From positions 2,542,001 to 2,606,000 of the forward strand of contig OX344764.1 in NCBI GenBank assembly GCA_947034895.1: 64,000 bases of DNA, read 5' to 3'. The position numbers and the translations under genes were made by a program. The notes under the pieces are model-generated. The model was given only the letters and a program-made list of their open reading frames with translations, was not told the origin of the DNA and did not search any database. The DNA is from Rhytidiadelphus loreus (lineage: Eukaryota > Streptophyta > Bryopsida > Hypnales > Hylocomiaceae). Within the stretch, counting starts at the first letter, position 1, and each line of letters starts with the position of its first letter. Shown piece after piece: positions 1 through 12,717 of the stretch.

Positions 1-1365
1 AAATTGTTAACAATGATGTGATCACCATATTAAGCAACATGATGTAATTTTCAAGCCTAATTGGTTTCTAGTGTAGCATGGTGAATGTGTGTATTTAAAT
101 GAGTGATTGTGTATTTTGGGGTTGTGTTACTTGTTTTAGAGATTGAACCTACTAGTATAAATTCCCTACTTGATCATCTCCCTTGGAATGAACTTATTAT
201 ACTAAAAGGATAATTTCCAATTAGGTCGTTATTCTCCTTCAACAATGATTCTAGAGTAAACTTGCCATTTATTGTAGAGATCTAAAACTAGACAACAACC
301 TTTCCAATTATTGAACAATAACTACACAAATTCAACTACCATTTCAATTGTGAACAAAATTTTGTATCACCACCCAATGATTGCATACTATGCAACAAAG
401 GGTTACAAATAATTTTTAACTAGATTTCAATTTCATCATTTTAAAATTGCAATAAAATTTGTAGGAAAAAATCTTTTTGCACTCTATTTTTTGAAGGTGA
501 ATCATAACATGACATTTAATAATCATGCCAAATTTCAAGACATACAAGTTTCTATATTTATATGGAGAAGGATTTGAAATTTGTTTGTGTGTTGATTGGC
601 AAGTTTAGTCTACAATAGTTAGTATAAATAAGTTTACAAGAACTTGGACCAATGTGCAACTAATAAGACTTTATTTTGTTTCTTCTAATCAGCTATTCTA
701 ACTCTCGACATCTTATTTATGAATTACCAAGCAACTTCCATTTTATTGTCACAAGTTTCAATAGTGAGATTTAAAAGTTAACAAGATGATATTTCGCTCA
801 AATATAATAAATTTTATTTGACTCTAATTTCACCTCATTTAAACACTTCATCCAATTATTTCTACATTTTCTCACCTTTCTTTTCAAGAATTATTATTGT
901 TGGACTTGCAACTTGGTACTAATATATAGTGTTTTTATTTTCAATTTTCCAAGGAAATGTAATTTGTGACCTTGATTAGAGTATTGAGGCCATTTTACAT
1001 CTATATCATGTAGAGTTTGATTGGATGAAACATCATCCATTCATCCAAGTGCGGAAAAATTATACTATTTTGAAAATATGGGGATGACTTTGATCAACTT
1101 CATCATTCCCCAAATAGAGAATAGTATACAAAATTTTCTAATTTTTTTTCCAAAGTTCTTACTCTACGATACTCAAAGTGACCACTCCATTCAATAATAA
1201 AAATTCCTAACCATACATGGTCATACACATCATGTCTGGTGAATTCATTCTTTTATCTCAATTTGGACACTACATGTTTGAATGTCCAGTGACAACACGT
1301 ATAAGTTATTGCAAATTTCAAGTGTCTTAGAAGTTCTTGGGACTAGTGTTTGGGATATTTTTTGG
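1..1365. other. AT-rich intergenic DNA, no gene seen
   Basis: No convincing coding frame, RNA gene or complete transposon was seen. The stretch is AT-rich with many short homopolymer runs and frequent stops in all frames. Confidence 0.6.
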
Positions 1366-1542
1366 GTTTTACCAGTTATTTTCCTTCAATTTTCATATTT
1401 AACCATTTTTTCAAGTATTGAGTCTGGGTATTTTCTTTATTTTTTTAAACTCTAAATGGAACATTTATAGATTTTTTTCAACAATTTTTTTCTAGTGTTT
1501 CCAAATTGCAACCAAGTTTTTTCCCTACTCCACTACACTAAA
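1365..1542 (+). repeat. Dispersed repeat, copy 1 of 3
   Basis: This block resembles 13905-14050 and 30500-30660. The shared order is a motif like AACCATTTTTTC, then an AT-rich part with a TATAGATTTTTTCA-like motif, then a motif like AAATTGCAACCAAGTTTTTTC, then TCCACT. It has no coding capacity and its class is unknown. Confidence 0.6.
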
Positions 1543-1640
1543 ATTGGTAAATAGTGTTGGGTGATAATTAGTGTTGTTTTTAGTTTTTTACCCCCAACAC
1601 TATTTTCCAACTAATGTATAATTAGTGTTAGGGTACTTGT
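1540..1640 (+). repeat. Clustered TAGTGTT/AACACTA motifs forming a possible hairpin
   Basis: AATAGTGTTGGG, AATTAGTGTTG, CCAACACTATT and AATTAGTGTTAGG occur within 80 bases, so the first and third can pair. The stretch begins CACTACACTAAAA, which resembles a CACTA-transposon end. No matching right end was found, so it stays an unassigned subterminal-like block upstream of the pogo-like transposase. Confidence 0.4.
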
Positions 1641-1658
1641 TGCCACCATTTTATGTCC

Positions 1659-1790
1659 TTCCCTGGAAAATTCAGATTTTGCCTCCCGGTCATTAAGTTC
1701 TGGCCCTTCCTTGGAATTCCCAAATTTCACCTCCCCGTCGTCCTTCTCTGGCCCTTCCCTGGAAATTAAAGATTTTGGCCTCCCGGCCGC
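1659..1790 (+). repeat. Three direct sub-repeats of about 45 bp
   Basis: The core CTTCCCTGGAAA followed by an ATTTTG/CTCCCGG block occurs near 1659, 1704 and 1751. It lies directly upstream of the transposase transcription unit and could be a subterminal or promoter repeat of that element. Confidence 0.5.
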
Positions 1791-2001
1791 TTTACCTTAG
1801 CGGCTTCAATTTTGGGACTCACCCGACCTTGTCTTGCCTCCTTCTTCACAATTTTTTGGGAGCTCTCTTTGGGCGGAGGAAGAGAGGCGGGGAGCTCTCC
1901 ACGAATGAGCTCTCCAAACGGGAGGGGTTTATAGTCCGTGAATTCCCGCCGGTTTCTACTGATTGGATTCAAACTTTGCGGGCTTGTAACTTTTGATGGA
2001 G

Positions 2002-2125
2002 GTAAGCAAATAGAGATTCAATTACACCATTGGAATGCTCATTCTCTCTTCTATTTCCTGTAAAAAAATGTTTTTTTTTTGGTTGCCAAATTTTTTTTAA
2101 TCCATTTCCTCTCACATTTTTGTAG
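2002..2125 (+). other. Probable intron in the transposase leader
   Basis: A good donor (GAG|GTAAGC) and an acceptor after a T-rich tract (TTTTTGTAG|C) bracket 124 bases just before the ATG at 2132. This is inferred from splice signals only. Confidence 0.45.
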
Positions 2126-2131
2126 CTGGCC

Positions 2132-3666
2132 ATGGATCGCCCTCCTCTTGCTGGGATTGACCTCAACGCCACGCCCCGTCATCTTCAGCAGGTTTCTAGC
2201 CTCGCCACCCGACGATCTGTCATTTTGTGGATGGTTGAAGATGCTGCTATTCGCGGCGAAGTTGGTCTTTATCCTCGGGTTGTCCAAGCATTTCCCGAAC
2301 ATTTTCGTGGACAACGGCCTGCCAACCTTGTCAAAGCCCGTCGTTGGTGGCAGCAACGTGCTAAATTTCAAGAGGGGCCGCGGGCCCCGCCACTCCTTTC
2401 TCTTGTAGCCGAAGTTGTTTGAGAATCCGGCGGCGCAATTATCCAAAAGCCAAACCAGGTCGTGGCAAGAAGAAGAGCGAGTGGGTGCAGTATTTATATC
2501 CGCTCCTATTGGAAAAATTCAACCGCCTCCGTAAATCAGGTGTAAAATTTTCTACTCATCTCCTTCGTGAATTGGCCTTCTCCCTCCTTGTAGCTCCCGA
2601 ATCCACTTTTACAGCCGATTCTGTTGATCCTAAAGATAACATTTTGTTGGTCAACAAAATCACCGTGAATTGGGTCGCTCAATTCATGGATAACCACAAT
2701 ATAGTTCTTTTATCCCAACGGGGACGTTTAACTTGTAGCCCTGAAAAAAAGCTCTAAATTGAAATACAAACCGCTTACCATTTGGGGGTCCTTCAAAGGG
2801 GATTTGCATCCGGAGAATTTGATGAAAACCTACTGGAAAACCTAGATGAGACCCATTTCGTTGTCAATCTTGACAATGGCCGCACTTTGGGCTTTAGGGG
2901 AGATACTACGATCAAATACGTTGAAGTAGTCTCGGGGGGGGAATCTATGACTATGGTGGTTCGTATTTCAGGAGGTCGTCGCACTACCATAGAGGCTCCT
3001 ATGCTCATTTTTTCAAATGAAAATAGGAGCTATCCTATCCGGGGATTGATGGATAATATTCCGAGAGTTTCATATAGGACAGGTCCTAAAGGGTGGATGG
3101 ACCAAACCCTCTTCCCCGAATACTTTTTGGAACCTCGTGCATACCAAGCCGATCCTCATCAACGGATGAAGACCATATGGCTTGATAATTGTAGCGGCCA
3201 TACCGTGACCCCTACATTGGCTGCCGTCCTAGCAGCCAAAAACACAACTTTTAAATTCTTACCTCCATGTTCTACTCACCTATGCCAACCAGCAGATACA
3301 TTTTTGATTTCGAAAATCAAAGATGCATGGACAAGACGATGGGAACTCCACAAAATTCAGATGATACAACAAAATGCTTGGCAAAATGCACCACGGGCAG
3401 ATGGTCAATGGTCTGGAAAATTGGCAAATCCAAGGAAACGCTTTTTCTTACAATTGGCTACGGATAGTGTGGAAGATGTCAATCGGGAGGTAGATTGTGA
3501 CAACATTTCTTATGCTAGAAAAGCTATGATTCGTTGTGGCTTGGCATTAGGACTTGATGGTTCTTGGAGTGTAGGACAATTGGCTCCACAACTCCAAGAA
3601 ATTATTGCAAAACATTTGCAATACTTCCAAGGGCAAGAACTGCCCCATATGAATAGGGCAATTTAA
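2132..3666 (+). pseudogene. Decayed pogo/Tigger-like (DDE_1) transposase
   Basis: This is a cut-and-paste transposase of the Tc1/mariner-pogo superfamily. The reading frame opens at ATG 2132 with an N-terminal helix-rich, DNA-binding-like region. It shifts frame near 2410-2420, has an in-frame TAA at 2755-2757, and is then open to 3666. The catalytic core is clear. The first Asp is in the motif NLDETHF (codon at 2845), the second in WLDNCSGH about 113 residues later, and the third in HLCQPAD 37 residues after that. These are the usual DDE_1 (Pfam) signatures. An intron-like segment (GT at 2002, AG at 2125) precedes the start, so a short leader exon is likely. The TAA could come from CAA by one C-to-T change. 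With a frameshift and a stop it is probably inactive. No terminal inverted repeats were identified, so element limits are unknown. Confidence 0.85.
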
Positions 3667-3779
3667 AAACCATTTTTGATATTTTACTACTATTATAAAA
3701 TTTTGGCCTTCAACTACGATTGCTATATTATATTTAGGTTTTTTGCTATATTATTTTCAAGCTTCTTGCTATATTTAGC

Positions 3780-4100
3780 AATTTACACATGCATTGTAAA
3801 AATTTTCAACATTTTCTTAATCATTTCAGTATTTCATTGTTATTTCAACTTTCTATTGTTTATTTGAGCATTCCATTGTTTATCTCAGCATTTCTTTATT
3901 TGATTCAGCATTTCTTTGTTCATTTCAGCATTTTCTACCTTACTTCAGAATTTTCGGGTTCATTCCAACATTCTTTGTTCATTTTAGCATTCCTTTGATT
4001 ATTTTAGCATTCTTTTGTTTATTTCACCATTTCTTGGATTATTTCAACCTTTCTTGCATTATTTTAGCATTCCTTGGTTTATTTCACCATTTATTGGAGA
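3780..4100 (+). repeat. Degenerate tandem repeat, period about 24 bp
   Basis: Variants of TTTCAGCATTTCTTTGTTTA repeat about a dozen times. They encode only low-complexity, shifting frames. It follows the transposase stop and may be part of that element's 3' region. Confidence 0.65.
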
Positions 4101-4269
4101 ATGTGCAGGTGCTCCTGAGCCTCAAAGGCACTGACTGTCCTCTAAAGCAAGATCTCTAAGCATGACTATCTTAATCCAAAATTTGGGTTGTACAATCCAA
4201 ATCCTTTGTGTAAGGTGGGTACCCCTGAAACCACCACTTCTTGCTACTGTGTGTAGTTACGATAGTTAC

Positions 4270-4500
4270 AATTATTAGATCGATCAAATTTTCATATTTT
4301 TTTGTTGGCAAGTGAAAGGAGGTTTCAATGCAGCCAAGAACGTGGCATTTGGATATTGTATGCAAAAGTTAGGAAGGGTCAAAGTTTTCTTTGGTAGATG
4401 TTTTAAAGTCATTTCTTCAACGTAAGTACATATTGATTGTGGAGATGTCCCCAAGTGATGATGGTGGTTTTAGGTAGGGTGTGATTTTGTGTGTATCCCT
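4270..4500 (+). repeat. Left arm of a large inverted repeat (partner 9783-9995)
   Basis: About 230 bases match the reverse complement of 9783-9995. Shared blocks include TTGTTGGCAAGTGAAAG, GCAAAAGTTAGGAAGGGT, ATATTGATT and GGTGGTTTTAGG...GGGTGTGATTTTG. The copies are diverged by many substitutions. They may be the ends of one ~5.7-kb element or two separate insertions. Confidence 0.6.
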
Positions 4501-6617
4501 TATGTTATCACATGCATAAAAGTAATTGCATTTAATTGCGACATGTTTTATTAACCCCCTCGTTAACCCCTAAAATTTCTTTGCATTTTGAGTCCAAAAA
4601 ATGTAGAAAGGCTAGTCACTTTGGCACCAAGATTTTTTAAATGAAAAAATGTAATCAATGACAAATGTTATTGTAAGATCTTAATCTTGCCTTCAATCAC
4701 ATGTAGAATATAAGAAAAAAAATGAAATTCAAATTCCTTACTATTTGTGAGATCTGTAAGATCAAAGTTGACAATTTTCTTTGTTTCTTTGTTTTATCAC
4801 TATGTGCATCTGTGTGGGTATTTCGAATTCAAAGTTCAATGAGAGTTAGAGAATGTTGAATTCAGTTTTTCATCTTTTAGTATGAAGTAAATGGTAGGGT
4901 TGGAAGTTGGCATATTAAAAATAAAAAAATTTGAATACCCTTTCTAAAAACATAATGCACCTTGCATTACTATGATTCCATTAAAAAGGAATAAAGCATC
5001 CCAAACCATTAAGCAATTTATCAATATTTCCCAAAATGCCTTTTTGTACAATCCAAAGGAAGAGTGTTGTATTATAACTAAGAGAAGTGAAGAGGGGGAA
5101 CTCTATTGAAGGGGAGGAGATTTTGCATCTCATAAGATATATTTACAATGATTGTGATGAGATAAAAGTAAGTTCCAATCAACTAAAAAGTAAGATAGTT
5201 CTAGTGATCACCTTTTGGTTAGAATTGATTTAGCAGATTTTTTGAAGTAACCTTTGGGATTTTTGTATTGATATATGTAGGGTTCTTTTTGCGACTATAA
5301 GATGTTTTTGAAGCCACAATTGAAATTGAAGTCATCATTGGAATGATGAAAGTCATAACCAAAATGGTGAAATGAAACAAGACAAAATGAAGCTAGGACA
5401 AAAATGGTGGAATGAAGGTTATGAAGCTAGGATGAAAATAATGGAATTTCAAATTCATAAGACTAAAACTGAATCCTACAAGTCTTTTCAATTGAGGGAA
5501 TTCAAAAGATTTTGAGGGAACCAATGAGAATCTTCAAGGTTCAATTAATTTACAAAATAAAGGTTGGAAGACTTTGGAATTTAAAAAAAATTGAAAGTTT
5601 ATTGCTCAAGGCAACCTATGGAGACCAAATCTTTCAAGTTTTTGAAATGTGTATAGGATCCAATGCTAATTATTGGTCAACATATACCTCAAAAGTCAAT
5701 TATAACAAGCTTGTAGTTGCCAAGACATCCATGTCAACTAAGTCTATGTACATATTACTTCTCACATACTTATAACCTTCAAAAGACAAGCTTATTCTAT
5801 CACTTTTCAAACTTCATTTGCAAGTACCTATGAATGTGATTTTTGTATTTATTTTTCAGAAATGCGACTACATGTCTTCTATTAGTTGTAAGATATTTGA
5901 AATTTCTATGAGTTCTTGAATAAAAAGTGATATAATTCATATCAAATGTAATTGATGCTAAAAAAATCTCAATTTTTTTTTGTAGGTTTATAATATAATG
6001 TAGAACATCATGGTGCAATTTTTTTTATTGTACCATTAGAAAATTAGAAAATTAGCACTCCGTGGTTCGTGGATTCAAAATTCAAATTGCTATAAAATTC
6101 CAATGATGCCCTTTAGGTTGGTTCAACCAATTTTGGGAGTGACTTTTGGGTTTTATGTATCGACAAATATGAGGTCGACTTTGTGACTATGGGAGATATT
6201 TGAAGTTACAACTAAAAAAATGATGGAATGAATCCAAGATGAAAACAACAAAATTTTGAAGCCACAATGAAAATAATGGAATTTTGAAGTTACATGACTA
6301 AAATTGAAGCTCATATAGAAATTATCTTGTCAATCAAAAAAGCTAAAAAAAGGTTTTTGAGGGAGACAATTGAAAGCATTGAGATCTAATCAATTTCTAA
6401 AACAAAGGCCATAAAAATTTAGATTGAAATTGTAATTTGAAAAACTATGGAAGTTGACAAGATCCACTTTGCAACCACATGGTCCAAATCTTTAGGATTT
6501 ATGTATTGACAAATGTAGTATTCAACATTGTCTATTGGTCAACATACACCTCCAAAGTCAAGCATGAATGAGTTCATACTTGCAAAAACTTCCATATCAA
6601 CTAAAGTCTACAAGCTT
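4501..6617. other. AT-rich intergenic DNA, no gene seen
   Basis: Only short frames without recognisable motifs. Two related segments (about 5200-5800 and 6110-6620) share phrases such as GACTAAAATTGAAG and the text around TCAACATACACCTCC, so this is internally duplicated repeat DNA. Confidence 0.5.
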
Positions 6618-6621
6618 TTAA

Positions 6622-7441
6622 TCCCTAAAGTCCCACTGTCCCCATGGGGGACAAAATGGATTTGGAGTAGGTTCCTATAGTCTCAATTTCCATCTTGAAT
6701 TTTTTTGAATTTTTTTTTAAGACAAAAAAATACATAAGCTTTCTAGGAGTTTTATTTTAATTTCAATTGGTGCTTAAAAGTAAAAGTTTTGCCTCCCTAA
6801 GCCTAAAACATGGATCATTGGGTAGCACAAAAAAAATCACAAAAACTCAAAATAAAATTTTGAAAATTTTGTTTCTTATAGAAAATATTTTTGTCTACAT
6901 GGAAAGATTTGATTCAATCTATTTGGATGGGTATGAGAAAGTTATGGACAATCTTGTTTTTTGGGCAATCTAAGCATTTTTTTGAAAAAATAACATAAAG
7001 AATTCATTTTTTAATGTAATTTTCACAATTTTTCAAAAAAAATTGTTTGATAGGGTTAAGTTTTCTTGCTAGAACAATCTCACCATTGGGATTATTGTGT
7101 TTCAATTCCATATTAATAAGAGCTATTAAGAATCTAATTTTTTGTTCAAATTTGGACCTAATTATGTACAATAAATTTTTAAAGAACGAAAACCAAGTGT
7201 GTGTTTCATGAAAAAAAAATCCTAGATTTTCAACTCAATTTTTCTTTACTTCAAACACAAATATCTTGCAATCAATACAATCAAAGTTTCTAAAATTTCT
7301 TTTACACATTCTTATACCAATCTAATGCAAGATTCTATAGTTAGATGTGAAAAAAACGATTTCTAAAGTTTTTTGCACTTTGCAATTGAAATGGTAGTAT
7401 TGAGTGGAATTTGATGAAAAAAAGGCTTGGAACTTTAGGGG
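6622..7441. mobile_element. TTAA-flanked MITE-like element, degenerate copy
   Basis: The left end is TTAA followed by TCCCTAAAGTCCC. The right end reads GGAACTTTAGGGG followed by TCAA, a one-base variant of TTAA. Internal sequence matches the better-preserved copies at 11690-12644 and 33310-33835 (AAAGCTTTGATTCA-like, CAATCTCACCATTGG and AATTCCAT blocks). It has no coding capacity. Confidence 0.6.
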
Positions 7442-9213
7442 TCAATCCTCAAAAGACAAGCCTACAATTATTTTTTCAAACTTCATCTTGCAAGTACTTA
7501 TGAATGTGATATTTTGTAATTATTTTTAAGAGATGCAATTACATGCCTTCTATTAGATTAAAAAAATTCACATTCTTTATGAAATTATCCTAAATTTACA
7601 AAAAAAATGAAACAATTGGGAAAACAATTCAAATCCAATCCAATCCAATGAAATATATGCTCAAAAAATTAAAAAAATCTCTTAGTTCATAGGTTTATAT
7701 TATAGTGTAGAACATCATGGTGTATATTTTTATTTATTTTTTCATTAGAAAATTATACTTTGGGGTGGCAAATTCATTTATCAAATTTTTTGTCAATATT
7801 TTAAAAAACAATCTATATTTTCAATAGAATTAAAAATGAATAGCTGAAGAATATCAATAAAAAATTGATTACCAAAGAAAATCTAATGCTTTGGGGGCTT
7901 TAATGCCCATGCAAAAGTTCCCATTACCAAGGTCTTCCACCTCCCAATGGGGCCCTAAAACCTTTAGTTGGGCATCATTGGTAGTGCGGAGAGCAACACA
8001 ACCCTAGTGCTATGGATATTGAGCCAAATAGTATGCCCCCCAAACTAATAAAGAAGAATTGCTATAGCATTTTTCAGTTATTGTTTTTTGCTATTGTCAC
8101 TAGTTAAAAATTCAACAATATAGGTTTTTATTTTTTAAGGTTAAAGAAATTGACTTGTGTAGGTTATAAAACAAAAATGGGAAGGACATTAAGAAAATGG
8201 TAGTGCAATACTTAGTGATTTGGTACATGTCAAATCAACAAACTAATTAACTACAAGCTTGAATGAATTCCAAAGACACATTTAGCTAGTGCTTATTGTT
8301 GCTTATTGTTTTGAAACCAATGTAAATTAAGAGTTTGTCCATATACACATTTACAATAAGCATTATCATTTCTATAAATCCAAGGAAATGTAGTCTACAA
8401 CATAAAACCATATATGAATGACAATATTTTTCTTTCCTAACAATCTCTAAATTTTTTATTTACAAAATATCAATCCTTTTCATCATGCTTTAGTGCCCTA
8501 CTAACATAGATTCCTTGGATCCATTGTAGTTTATAAATAAGTTGTAGGTACTATAATCTAGTATTTAAATTAAGACTTTTCCTTATACCAAATATTTGCT
8601 TTTAGCTCATGTGCAAGTGAGTGTGCAAGATATGAATTATGTACAAGAAATAGTGGATAAATCAATAAGCAAATTAATTAATCACCTACTTTTTTGTTCA
8701 TGGATCTCTCAAATTAATTTTTGACAATTAAATGTAGGTTCAAGGCATAATTGAATTTATCTAAATTGTTTTTGCAAACTGCAAATTCTTTGCAATGGTT
8801 AATAGGCCCTATATTGTTGATTCCATCAAAACCCTTCAAATGATTTCAACCAACATTTCCTAACTTCTATTACATATCACATATTTTTTTAACATTTTTG
8901 TATGAATATTTTGCTATATTTGATATGGATGGGTTTTAGTTGATGTATAACAATATGTCAAGTGTAATTAAGATTTTATGACTTATAACAACAAACACTA
9001 ATTAGTTTTGGATGATTTCTACAAAAAGGTGTAAAAAACAAAGTCATCTACATAGTCAACTATATAATATATATATATGTATATATATAATTTTACTTGC
9101 ATATATTTCTCAATTTTCCTAAAGATGTGCTTCACTTCTTGTTTTACAACTTTTAAGTTCTAAGACTTTTAATTGATGTTGATCACTTTTACTCAATGCA
9201 TGCATTATAAGGT
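7442..9213. other. AT-rich intergenic DNA, no gene seen
   Basis: No supported gene. It contains a short AT dinucleotide run at about 9060-9090. Confidence 0.5.
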
Positions 9214-9781
9214 GGGTTCACTCAATGTATTCTTTGGACATCACGTGCTATCAAATAAATTTTCTATCCCTATTTACTTTTTGATAAATTTTGATTTAGC
9301 TTCAAATTTTTGGGTGTTGTTACATTATCAATATATCTTTTATGTGAAAAAAATTTGGATTCAATTGAATTCAACAAGATATCCAAATGCACAATTGAAG
9401 ATTGCACTACAATGGTTGTATTCCCACTTCAAATATTTATCAAGATTGCATTTGAATGACAATTGTATCCAACTTTGGTATGCATAAACTTTAACCAAGA
9501 CTTCATTTATTTTCAATTTAAAAATTATTTAAAAAAATTATTTACCATATAAAATAGGGGGTCAAAGGTTTTTTTCAACTATACAGTGTATTTATTTTCT
9601 TACAAAATTTGTAAGTAATTATTTCAGATAAAGAAAATTTTCAAAAATTCACAATATGAACTTCCAACATATTAAAAAATACTATAATTTTTTCAAACTA
9701 TTTAAATGATTTTTTAACATATAAGATAGGGGGTCAAAGATTTTGTTCACACAAGATCCAAAGAATACATTGAGTGAACCC
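9214..9781. mobile_element. MITE-like element with ~24-bp inverted ends
   Basis: GGGTTCACTCAATGTATTCT at 9214 is mirrored exactly by its reverse complement ending at 9781. Internal text (GGGGGTCAAAG, ACAGTGTAT, AAATTTGTAAGTAATTA) resembles the interior of the element at 28426-29008. The short frame inside carries no recognised domain. The target duplication is unclear. Confidence 0.65.
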
Positions 9782-9782
9782 C

Positions 9783-9995
9783 CGGGAGGTGGGTACATCC
9801 AAAATCACACCCTGCCTAAAACCACCAACATCACTCTATGTACATCTCCAAAATCAATATGCACCTACATGGAAGAAACAATTTCATAACCTTTATTAAA
9901 AGAAACACTTCAACCCTTCCTAACTTTTGCATCCGGTATTCAAATGTTGGAACCTACTTTCACTTGCCAACAACAAAATCAATGAAAATTTGACC
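9783..9995 (-). repeat. Right arm of the large inverted repeat (partner 4270-4500)
   Basis: The reverse complement matches 4270-4500, as described for that arm. It abuts the right end of the MITE at 9781. Confidence 0.6.
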
Positions 9996-10977
9996 AGGCT
10001 AATAAGGTAAACCAACCCATTATTGTTTGCTTCCCAATTCAGTTAGTAGACCAACCCAATTCCATCACCTAACTTTGGGTCCAATTCCATCTAGAAAACA
10101 TCCAAATCCATTCTTTTTATGACAGAAATTAAAGCATCCTATGATAAAATCTAATTTTTTATGACAACGAGGGATAATATGTCACTCCATTAATGGTGAA
10201 TATTTTGTACTTCACTTGGGCGGTTATGGATATGTTTATGACGGTTTTGTAATTTCAGGGCATAGCACTTCAAAAATTCACAGAAATTACAATTTTAATC
10301 GAAAAATTATAATTCCACTTGGGTTTGATTCTTGAAACAAGCGCGCACCTCTGAAAAATATTTTCCCCTCTTTTGAATTGGCCCAAAGATACTCAGATTG
10401 CAAATCAGGGTGGTATACCCTTAGTAGTAAGTAACAAGGCACAACAACAAAAAGTTGCGGTTTTGGGATACCCGCCTTAATGGAAAGTCCATTGTTTTGG
10501 TGAAAGAGTCAAGTCAAGTTTGACGTCAATGTATGCAACTATGTCCATTCTGCATCGCTGGGGTACAGTTTGAGAAGAAGTCCCATTCAGTGAAGAAGAT
10601 ACGGTCAAAAAGGTTCGCAAGAACACAACTCTTTCATGCTTTTTGTACAAGTTTTTTCAGATGGAAATTTTTTTCCTGCAAGGAGGAGGATTGTTGACTG
10701 AGAGGAGCTTGAGTTTTTGTATAAATAGTTTGACAGCAATAAGACCAATGTAAGTTAATGTACAACCAGAAGCTGAATGGAGCTCACATATTTTGCTGGT
10801 TTTAAAACCCCCGAGCTTGCGTGAGTTTGACGCTCTCCGATCAAGTAAGTACCTTCACATCTTCTTCATATTCTGCTACTAACCAGACATGCCTTCTCCT
10901 GTTCAAGATATTTGCACTCGGGTCGGATCAGGTTTTATTGTGTAATGAAATGAAGAATGTATGTAACGAAGAAATTT
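9996..10977. other. Intergenic DNA, no gene seen
   Basis: The 10240-10930 part is less AT-rich and has TATA-like text (GTATAAATAGTTTG at about 10719) and a possible donor (CAAGTAAGT at about 10843). It could be a promoter or leader remnant, but I cannot attach a coding exon to it. Confidence 0.35.
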
Positions 10978-11685
10978 TTACAATCAACCTTATCTAATAA
11001 CATTGCCCGTTTGGGAATAATTAAAGGGGGATAACACTCTTACGCGTGTCTATGACTTCACATGTCCAATCATATGAGTATATAATATGACATATATGAC
11101 AATTAGTGAAGGTACGAAATTGACCTTCTCTAATAACGTTGCCTTTTGGGGATAAGCACGGACAATACTCTTATGCATGTCCATGACTTGATATGATCGT
11201 TCAATCATATGAGTACACAATATGACATGTATTGAGGATACAAAATTGACCTTCTCTAATAACGTTGCTTTGGGGGGATAAACGAGGACAATACTCTTAC
11301 ATGTGTCCATAACTTGATATGTCCAATCCTTTAAGTACATAACATGACAAATAATGAGGGTACAAAATTGACCTTCTATACTAACTTTGCCTTTTGGGAG
11401 ATAAATGTTGATAAACACTCTTATGTGTGTCCATGATTGGCATGTCCAATCATATGAGTACATAATATGACATATATTGAAGGTACATGATTGACCTTCT
11501 CTAATAATGTTGCCTTTGGGGGGATGAGTTATGCTGATAAACACTTTTATGCATGTCCATAATTTAACATGTTGAATTATATGGGTACACAAAATGACAA
11601 ATATTGAAGGTATAGAATTGACCCTTTTCTACTAAGGTTGCCTTTGGGGGATAAGTTACATTAATAAACACTCTTATATGTGTTC
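10978..11685 (+). repeat. Tandem array, period about 120 bp
   Basis: Six or so diverged monomers run TTGACCTTCTCTAATAACG, then TTGCCTTTGGGG-like, ACTCTTATG-like, TGTCCAT, TGACATGTCCAATCATATGA and GTACA...ATGACA. Further monomer pieces appear at 12649-12713 and 13828-13910, on the far sides of two inserted elements. Open frames across it are by-products of the repeats. Confidence 0.85.
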
Positions 11686-11689
11686 TTAA

Positions 11690-12644
11690 CCATTTGTCCC
11701 TTTGGGGGACAAGTGGGATTTTGGGTAGGTATCTACAGTCTCAATTTTTGTCCTAATTTTTTGAAACTTTTTTTGAAGATAGAAAAATTGATTATCTTCA
11801 TGCAAATCTAATTTTTTTCAGTTGGTGCCTGGGAATAAAAGTTATACCCAAATAAGCTCAAAACAAGGGAGAAGAAGGGAGAGAGGGCAACCAAAAAAAT
11901 AAATTTAAATTTAAATTTAAATTTAAATTTAAATTTAAATTTAAATTTTATTTATTTATTTTCTCATATATTATATTTTTGTCTACTTGGAAAGCTTTGA
12001 TTCATTCCATTTGGATTTGTTATGAGAAAGTTATGGACAATCTTATTTTTCGGGCAATCAAAGCATCTTCTTCAAAAAATAACTTGTAGGATTCATTTCT
12101 AAATGCAATTTTACAATTATTCAAAAAAAGAAGTTCCACACGGTTTAGTTTGTTTTCTAGAACAATCTCACCATTGGAATTAGTGCATTTTAATTCCATC
12201 TTAGAAACATTAATAATTTAGATTTTTCCTTCTATCTTGTACGTATTTCTTTTTAACAATTTTTTAAAGAATATACATATATATATATATTTTTTAAATT
12301 TAATTTTTTTTTCTAGATTCTCAACTCAATTCTCCACTATAAAGATTTAAATCTCAAAACCCCATAGTGCAAAAAATTTAAGTTAAGAAGGTTCAAAGTC
12401 AAATAATATAGTCCTGCAATATGTTGAAAATTTTGTTTTTTTCACTTTAAACACAAATATCTTGCAATGTGTAGGGACAAAAATTTTGAAATTTTTCCCA
12501 CACATTTTCATACTAGTTAGGTGTAAGATCCTACAGTTACATTTGCAAAAAAAAAAAACAATTTTCAATTTTTTTACTCTTTGCTATAGGAATGGCAGTT
12601 TTGAGTGTTTTTTTGGCACATAAAAGGCCTTGGTCCTTTTGGGG
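11690..12644. mobile_element. 955-bp TTAA-flanked non-autonomous element inside the tandem array
   Basis: TTAA occurs at 11686-11689 and 12645-12648. Ends are CCATTTGTCCCTTTGG... and ...TTGGTCCTTTTGGGG. The array monomer reads continuously across the gap once the element and one TTAA are removed, which defines the insertion. TTAA targets and CCC/GGG ends are typical of piggyBac-like elements. There is no transposase frame inside. It contains an (AAATTT)n run at about 11904-11948. Confidence 0.75.
11904..11948. repeat. (AAATTT)n microsatellite
   Basis: About seven uninterrupted AAATTT units inside the TTAA-flanked element. Confidence 0.95.
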
Positions 12645-12717
12645 TTAATTTGACATGTCCAATCCTATGAGTACACAACATGACAAATATCAAGGGTATA
12701 GAATTGACCTTCTTTAA

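Noticed and set aside
1775..1996. 73-codon frame upstream of the pogo-like gene
   Set aside because: No domain, a similar frame is open on the other strand, and it overlaps the sub-repeat block and a splice donor.
11050..11592. 180-codon minus-strand frame
   Set aside because: It spans four to five monomers of the tandem array and repeats the same peptide with decay.
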